NCBI GenBank assembly: GCA_000434775.1
Contig: FR895468.1
Coordinates: 1 to 9,813, forward strand
Direction: 5' to 3'
Length of the DNA: 9,813 nucleotides
Origin: Eggerthella sp. CAG:368
GTDB taxonomy: Bacteria; Actinomycetota; Coriobacteriia; Coriobacteriales; Eggerthellaceae
The notes under the pieces were generated by a model. The model did no database searches, was not told the DNA's origin, and saw nothing but the letters and a program-made list of their open reading frames with translations. The position numbers and the translations under genes are program-made. Each line of letters starts with the position of its first letter. Position 1 is the stretch's first letter. Of the stretch, positions 6,198 through 9,813 are shown piece after piece.

Positions 6198-6244
6198 CCA
6201 AAATAAAGCCCGTCCCTTATCCTCTTTAGTAAGAAACGGGCTTT
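6198..6244 (-). terminator. Rho-independent terminator or attenuator between glf and the deacetylase
   Basis: On the minus strand AAAGCCCGT (6244-6236) pairs with ACGGGCTTT (6213-6205). The stem extends through two U·G pairs and CUUA/UAAG, and is followed by TTTATTTT (6207-6200). The GC-rich stem with a T-tract is the classical intrinsic terminator form for leftward transcription. It starts seven bases after the glf stop and ends about six bases before the deacetylase Shine-Dalgarno. There is no room for a normal promoter between terminator and gene, so the deacetylase must rely on read-through or a promoter inside glf. Confidence 0.7.
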
Positions 6245-6250
6245 CGTCAT

Positions 6251-7399
6251 TTATTTCAAATTAACGCCTAGCTCTGCCTTAACCAAATCAAACGCAGCAT
6301 CAATCGCTTTATCCATGTCGTAATATTTATAGCCACCTAAACGACCTGCAAACACCACGTTGCCCTCCTGTTCAGCAAGCTTAACGTACTCGTCGTACAA
6401 CGCGCTGTTTCGCTCATCGTTAATAGGATAATAGGGCTCATCTCCACGTTCCCATGTTGCAGGATATTCGCGCGTAATAATGGAAACAGGAATTTCATTA
6501 CCCTGAGCATCCTTGCCAAACTCAAAATGTTTATGCTCAATAATGCGCGTAAAGGGAATTTCACGTTCGGTGTAATTAACCACCGCGTTACCTTGCCAGT
6601 TTTCGCACTCAACGCGCTCGCTTTCAAAACGTAAGCTGCGGTACTCAAGCGCTCCCAGCTGATAATCAAAATACGCATCAATGGTGCCACAATAAATAAC
6701 CCTATCGGCAATACCTTTGTGTTCGGCAATAAACTCACGATATTCTGTGTTAAGCAGAATTTCCGTATCCCCAAACATGCGCTCAACCATTGCCGTGTAA
6801 CCACCCATAGGAATGCCCTGCCAGCGATCGTTGAAGTAGTTGTTGTCGTAAATAAAACGCACCGGCAAACGCTTGATAATAGAAGCGGGAAGCTCAGTGC
6901 AACTCTTACCCCACTGTTTTTCGGTGTAGCCCTTTACGAGCTTTTCGTATACATCACGCCCAACAAGCGAAAGAGCCTGTTCTTCAAGGTTAGAAGGATC
7001 ACCATCTCCAATTTCTTTCGCTGCCTCTGCTTTTTGGCGCTCAATAATTTCCTTTGCTTCAGCAGGAGTTTTAATGTCCCACATCTTTGAGAAGGTATTC
7101 ATATTGAAGGGCATGTTGTACAGTTCATCCTTATAAACAGCAACGGGAGAATTAACGTAGTTATTAAACTCCGCAAACTGGTTTACATAGCTCCAAACAG
7201 GCTTCAACGACGTATGGAAAATATGAGCTCCGTACTTGTGGACATTTATGCCCTCTATTTCCTCGGTATAAATATTGCCTGCAATGTGATTGCGTCGATC
7301 AATTACCAAACAGGTTTTGCCAGCTTTTGCGGCCTCGTGCGCAAACACCGCACTCGTAATGCCTGCCCCAACAACAAGATAATCGTAATGGTTTTCCAT
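6251..7399 (-). CDS. glf: UDP-galactopyranose mutase
   Basis: This FAD flavoenzyme of 382 residues interconverts UDP-galactopyranose and UDP-galactofuranose in the cytoplasm, supplying galactofuranose for surface polysaccharides. Clear family motifs are the dinucleotide-binding start YLVVGAGITSAVFA (7-20), VIDRRNHIAGNIY (32-44), HKYGAHIFHT (54-63), KGYTEKQWG (156-164), VRFIYDNNYFNDRWQGIP (180-197), RIIEHKHF (285-292) and GRLGGYKYYDMDKAIDAA (352-369). Arg181, Arg285 and Arg353 fall in the segments where the family's pyrophosphate-binding arginines lie. Length is normal. The ATG at 7399 is preceded by GAAGGGAA. It is the first gene of a left-reading pair with a surface polysaccharide deacetylase and has a candidate promoter of its own. 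Glf depends on reduced FAD, which suits an anaerobe or facultative cell. The first glycine-rich motif has Thr-Ser (GAGITS) where many members have Leu-Ser-Gly, a mild variation. Confidence 0.96.
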   Translation of the reverse strand: MENHYDYLVVGAGITSAVFAHEAAKAGKTCLVIDRRNHIAGNIYTEEIEGINVHKYGAHIFHTSLKPVWSYVNQFAEFNNYVNSPVAVYKDELYNMPFNMNTFSKMWDIKTPAEAKEIIERQKAEAAKEIGDGDPSNLEEQALSLVGRDVYEKLVKGYTEKQWGKSCTELPASIIKRLPVRFIYDNNYFNDRWQGIPMGGYTAMVERMFGDTEILLNTEYREFIAEHKGIADRVIYCGTIDAYFDYQLGALEYRSLRFESERVECENWQGNAVVNYTEREIPFTRIIEHKHFEFGKDAQGNEIPVSIITREYPATWERGDEPYYPINDERNSALYDEYVKLAEQEGNVVFAGRLGGYKYYDMDKAIDAAFDLVKAELGVNLK

Positions 7400-7454
7400 G
7401 AACGTTCCCTTCGGAATATGAACTCGTTTTCTTGATTACCGCATAGTTACAATG

Positions 7455-7483
7455 AGTATATAACTTAACTTTTAGTTCCCCAA
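7455..7483 (-). promoter_or_regulatory. Candidate glf promoter
   Basis: The minus strand shows TTGGGG (7483-7478), a 17-base spacer, and TATACT (7460-7455), which matches the -10 consensus at five of six positions. The -35 matches only its TTG. It lies about 55 bases upstream of the glf start. Spacing and -10 are good, and the position directly before the gene supports it. Confidence 0.45.
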
Positions 7484-7499
7484 GAAAACAGGTGTACTT

Positions 7500-7939
7500 C
7501 TTTTAGTTATAGGGAAATAAAAAGGAAGCAGGTTTTAAGCTTCGGTCGAGCACTTGACCTTTAATAATTAGTGTGAACAGGCTTATTTCTCATCAAACCT
7601 TTCTGCACTATTCAGCAAACAGCCAAACTTTGTTTCATATTCCACTCAAAAGAAGCCTAAAGTCCATACTTTTTTCACAAAAAGGTTACGCAACGTCCCA
7701 TTCATGATGAACTGCCTTTCTTTTTTGTTAAGCTGTTCAAATAGGGAGAGGGGAATTTAAGCGGCTTTATCAAGAGCCTCAAAAGAAACAAAAACCTTAA
7801 AATCGCGTCTTAGGCATATATCGCTCATCTTGCATCTTTTTTGATATCACGTTTATTCGCCTCATTCGGCCAAAAAACAAAGAAAAGCGTTGCCGTGTAG
7901 CTTTCATTCTAAGAGCTTCTCACTTGCCTGTGCGCTAAT
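7500..7939. other. Long divergent intergenic region and plus-strand leader
   Basis: No gene is visible between the glf promoter and the sugar-porter-like permease, roughly 440 bases that are AT-rich with many A and T runs. TTGACC (7554-7559) is a good -35 match on the plus strand, but no -10 stands at 16-18 bases. TTGCAT (7830) with TTTATT 16 bases later is a weak alternative. I cannot name the permease promoter. A purine tract AGAGGGGAATT (7747-7757) is the exact complement of the segment at 7940-7950 just before the permease and may matter for regulation. Confidence 0.35.
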
Positions 7940-7962
7940 AATTCCCCTCTTTTATAAGGGGG
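7940..7962 (+). promoter_or_regulatory. Hairpin covering the ribosome binding site of the second MFS permease
   Basis: The ribosome binding site AAGGGGG (7956-7962), five bases before ATG 7968, can pair with CCCCT (7944-7948) through AGGGG (7957-7961), with an added U·G pair. In that fold the binding site is closed. The same pyrimidine segment AATTCCCCTCT (7940-7950) is the perfect 11-base complement of 7747-7757, so the leader could switch between a closed and an open binding site if both are on one transcript. What is seen is the complementarity; the switch is inference. Confidence 0.45.
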
Positions 7963-7967
7963 TAACC

Positions 7968-9398
7968 ATGTCTCAGCACTTTGAAGACCTATCACTTACA
8001 CCGTTCGTAAAAAAGGTCACGTTTTTCTCAAGCGGTGGAGCTTTTCTTGATGGCTATGTTTTGTCAATCATTGGCGTTGCGCTTATTCAGTTAACGGTAG
8101 TTTTAAATCTCGATGCCGCTTGGACAGCCATTATTGGTACCGCTGCTTTCGCGGGTATTTTTGCTGGCACCATCTTAGGCGGTTACCTCACCGACATCAT
8201 CGGTCGCAAGCGCATGTTCACCCTCGACGTTATAGCTATTGGCATTTTATCTATCCTTTGTATGTTTATGGATAGCGCTATTCAGCTTGTTATCTTACGG
8301 TTTTTAATTGGCTTTTTCGTTGGAGCTGACTATCCCATCGCCACCTCGCTTATCGCGGAATATACCCCCAAACACCACCGAGCAAAAACCATGGGAACGG
8401 TTTCTGCTGCCTGGTATTTAGGCGCAACCGCTGCTGCTATTGTCGGCTATCTCCTTTACAGTCTTGATGGAGGATGGGCTTGGATGCTTGGTAGCGCCGT
8501 TGTTCCAAGCATCTTTCTTCTCCTTGGTCGCCACGGAATCCCCGAATCTCCTATGTGGCTTGCACGAAAGGGCCGCCTAAATGAGGCACAAGAGGTTGTT
8601 TATACCGTTTTTGGTTCCGATGTTATTTTCGATTACGAAGAACCGAGCGACGTGCGCATTTCGACGCTTTTCAAAAAAGGTTATTTGGGTCGCGTTATTT
8701 TTATGGGCATTTTTATTTTGTGTCAGGTCGTTCCCATGTATGCCATCTACACGTTTGGCCCCAACATCATGAATCTTTTCGGGCTCGATCACGGACACGA
8801 CTCTATTTTGGGCGAAGCGGTTATCAGCCTTATATTCTTGTTAGGCACCGTTCCTGCTATGCATTGGCTCAACAAATTTGGGCGCAGAAAAACACTCCTT
8901 GTCAGCCTTGTCTGCATGGGTATTGGCTTGCTCATTTTGGGAATTTGGCCCGAGGCTCCCGTTTGGATTATTCTGTTTGCTTTTAGTTTGTATGCATTCT
9001 TTTCGGGTGCGCCGGGCATTTTGCAGTGGCTCTACCCCAACGAGCTATTCCCAACAGAAATCCGCGCAACCGCTGTTGGTGTAGCTATTGGCTTTAGTCG
9101 TATTGGTACCATTATTTCAACGGCTATCTTGCCATGGTGCTTGGTTGAGTTCGGTATTGGCCCCACCATGCTTGCAGGGGCAGCCCTTGTTTTGTTCGCA
9201 CTCTTAGTTTCCCTGGCATTTGCACCAGAAACGCTTGGAAAAACACTGAAAGAAACCAGTACACTTACCGAAAAAGAGCTTGCTCCTCGCAAACATAGTC
9301 TGCATCGTAAAGATAAGGGAGAATGCCAAGGTGACAAAAACGTAACAGCGGAAAACTTACAGGGCGTACCGAAAAACGCTAATCATACCCATATATAA
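7968..9398 (+). CDS. MFS permease, sugar-porter/metabolite:H+ symporter type
   Basis: This inner-membrane transporter of 476 residues has about twelve helices and probably carries a sugar, polyol or organic acid with protons. Motifs are FLDGYVL with an acidic residue in helix 1 (Asp28, 26-32), GGYLTDIIGRKR (71-82), RFLIGFFVGADYP (111-123), PESPMWLARKGR (192-203), NKFGRRK (302-308), ELFPTEIRATAVG (359-371) and APETLGKTL (419-427). This order is the sugar-porter layout, including PESPRWL- and PETKGK-like signatures. A hydrophilic tail of about 50 residues (427-476) contains HSLHRKDK and ends HTHI. I chose ATG 7968 because AAGGGGG lies five bases upstream and the protein begins in the family's usual place; a TTG at 7890 would add 26 residues with no binding site. 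It is a single right-reading gene, divergent from glf. Its leader can hide its ribosome binding site. Inositol- or aromatic-acid-type substrates are equally possible. Confidence 0.87.
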   Translation: MSQHFEDLSLTPFVKKVTFFSSGGAFLDGYVLSIIGVALIQLTVVLNLDAAWTAIIGTAAFAGIFAGTILGGYLTDIIGRKRMFTLDVIAIGILSILCMFMDSAIQLVILRFLIGFFVGADYPIATSLIAEYTPKHHRAKTMGTVSAAWYLGATAAAIVGYLLYSLDGGWAWMLGSAVVPSIFLLLGRHGIPESPMWLARKGRLNEAQEVVYTVFGSDVIFDYEEPSDVRISTLFKKGYLGRVIFMGIFILCQVVPMYAIYTFGPNIMNLFGLDHGHDSILGEAVISLIFLLGTVPAMHWLNKFGRRKTLLVSLVCMGIGLLILGIWPEAPVWIILFAFSLYAFFSGAPGILQWLYPNELFPTEIRATAVGVAIGFSRIGTIISTAILPWCLVEFGIGPTMLAGAALVLFALLVSLAFAPETLGKTLKETSTLTEKELAPRKHSLHRKDKGECQGDKNVTAENLQGVPKNANHTHI

Positions 9399-9408
9399 AC
9401 AAGACATC

Positions 9409-9453
9409 AGCGAAGGCTACAGAGCCACATATAACAACTCCGCGGCCTTCGCT
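9409..9453 (+). terminator. Terminator-like hairpin after the second MFS permease
   Basis: AGCGAAGGC (9409-9417) is perfectly complementary to GCCTTCGCT (9445-9453). The stem is nine pairs with a 27-base loop and begins ten bases after the permease stop. The bases that follow (TTACCTTATAG) are T-rich but not a clean T-run. It lies between convergent genes, so it could act for either. Position favours the rightward permease transcript. Confidence 0.5.
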
Positions 9454-9510
9454 TTACCTTATAGCCTTTATTTGGTTGCTGTGAACTGTCTGAAAACAAG
9501 CTTACTTGAG

Positions 9511-9535
9511 ATCATTCGCCGTCATTCGCCATGAC
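9511..9535. repeat. Two-copy 10-base tandem repeat with overlapping small hairpin
   Basis: TCATTCGCC occurs twice in ten-base register (9512-9520 and 9522-9530). The second copy also lies inside a hairpin, GTCAT (9521-9525) with ATGAC (9531-9535). It is in the spacer downstream of the carboxyltransferase gene. It is too short to assign a function. Confidence 0.4.
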
Positions 9536-9601
9536 AGATAGCATCTCGCAAACCTTCACCTACCAACATCAAGCCGGCAAGATACGAAGCAGAACTCAAG
9601 T

Positions 9602-9813
9602 TTAAAATGCTCGGAAACGACGATACCTGTCGTCTTTCAGTTCCTGCTCACTCATAGGAGCAAGTTCACGCAAAGAGCGAACAACGAATTCCTGCACATT
9701 GCGTGCCGCAATTTCCGGAGTTTCGTGCGCTGCTTCACCTGCATCGCCCTCGGGAAGAACTTCCTCAATCAAGCCGAGTTCGCAAGCCTCTGCTGCACTC
9801 ATCTTCATAACGG
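9602..9813 (-). CDS. accA: Acetyl-CoA carboxylase carboxyltransferase alpha-type subunit, C-terminal end (partial)
   Basis: Only the last 69 complete residues are in the window, and the frame runs open into the right edge. They read (V)MKMSAAEACELGLIEEVLPE, then a spacer, then an amphipathic stretch ending LKDDRYRRFRAF. This matches the AccA C-terminus, where 'lKmtA.dL.elGiiDeiipEP.GGAHrd' is followed by a helix and a final 'RY.KfR'. The enzyme transfers carboxyl from carboxybiotin to acetyl-CoA to make malonyl-CoA for fatty acid synthesis. The usual EPxGGAH stretch is altered here to EGDAGEAAH, so the protein may be a divergent AccA, a fused AccD-AccA form, or a related acyl-CoA carboxyltransferase. 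The ATGs near 9808 and 9802 are internal, not starts. Confidence 0.72.
   Translation of the reverse strand, partial: VMKMSAAEACELGLIEEVLPEGDAGEAAHETPEIAARNVQEFVVRSLRELAPMSEQELKDDRYRRFRAF

Noticed and set aside
7554..7559. TTGACC as a -35 box for the right-hand MFS gene
   Set aside because: Five of six consensus positions match, but no acceptable -10 lies at 16-18 bases, and the gene starts more than 400 bases away.
7890..7967. 26-codon extension of the second MFS permease from a TTG at 7890
   Set aside because: The ATG at 7968 has AAGGGGG at ideal spacing and gives the normal N-terminus; the extension overlaps leader sequence with possible RNA structure.
8577..9337. Overlapping frames on both strands within the right-hand MFS gene
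   Set aside because: The MFS protein has continuous family motifs through this stretch; the alternative frames show no coherent domain.
1..9813. CRISPR arrays, tRNA or rRNA genes, insertion sequences
   Set aside because: No regularly spaced repeats, no cloverleaf or rRNA-like sequence, and no transposase or terminal inverted repeats were seen on either strand.

Overview
The window looks like chromosomal DNA of a moderately AT-rich bacterium. The gene families point to a Gram-positive actinobacterial gut or oral anaerobe, possibly class Coriobacteriia (Eggerthellaceae or a relative). The evidence is a family III CoA-transferase beside an OFA-type MFS permease with an Eggerthella-like sequence style, a galactofuranose gene, and a long serine/arginine-rich envelope deacetylase. 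This placement is an inference from style, not a database result. Shine-Dalgarno sites are strong and classical (AAGGAGG or GGGGG), and they decide several start codons.

Layout. (1) Positions 1-3741 form a left-reading metabolic cluster. In transcription order it holds an OFA-like MFS permease (3741-2353), a small four-helix membrane protein built from two copies of one unit (2249-1818), a family III (CaiB/BaiF) CoA-transferase (1454-249), and the first seven codons of another gene (20-1, MKGLEGV...) that leaves the window. A strong intercistronic hairpin (2280-2306) separates the first two genes. (2) Positions 3742-4226 are non-coding. They hold a candidate promoter and two dyads upstream of the permease, and a series of possible stem-loops. 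(3) Positions 4227-7399 are a left-reading cell-envelope pair: UDP-galactopyranose mutase (glf), then a membrane-anchored PgaB/IcaB-type polysaccharide deacetylase. A terminator-like hairpin lies between them, almost touching the deacetylase ribosome binding site. (4) Positions 7400-7967 are a long divergent intergenic region with a candidate glf promoter on one strand. On the other strand is the leader of a second MFS permease, which contains a Shine-Dalgarno-masking hairpin and a distant complementary segment. (5) Positions 7968-9398 encode a right-reading sugar-porter-like MFS permease, followed by a terminator-like hairpin. (6) Positions 9602-9813 hold the C-terminal end of an acetyl-CoA carboxylase alpha-type carboxyltransferase, reading left.

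How the genes may work together. The left cluster reads as an uptake-and-activation module: the permease imports a small carboxylic acid and the CoA-transferase makes its CoA thioester, perhaps with a second CoA-transferase just outside the window. The duplicated membrane protein is an unrecognised partner. The middle pair belongs to surface polysaccharide synthesis: Glf supplies UDP-galactofuranose and the deacetylase trims N-acetyl groups outside the membrane. Substrates cannot be read from the sequence.
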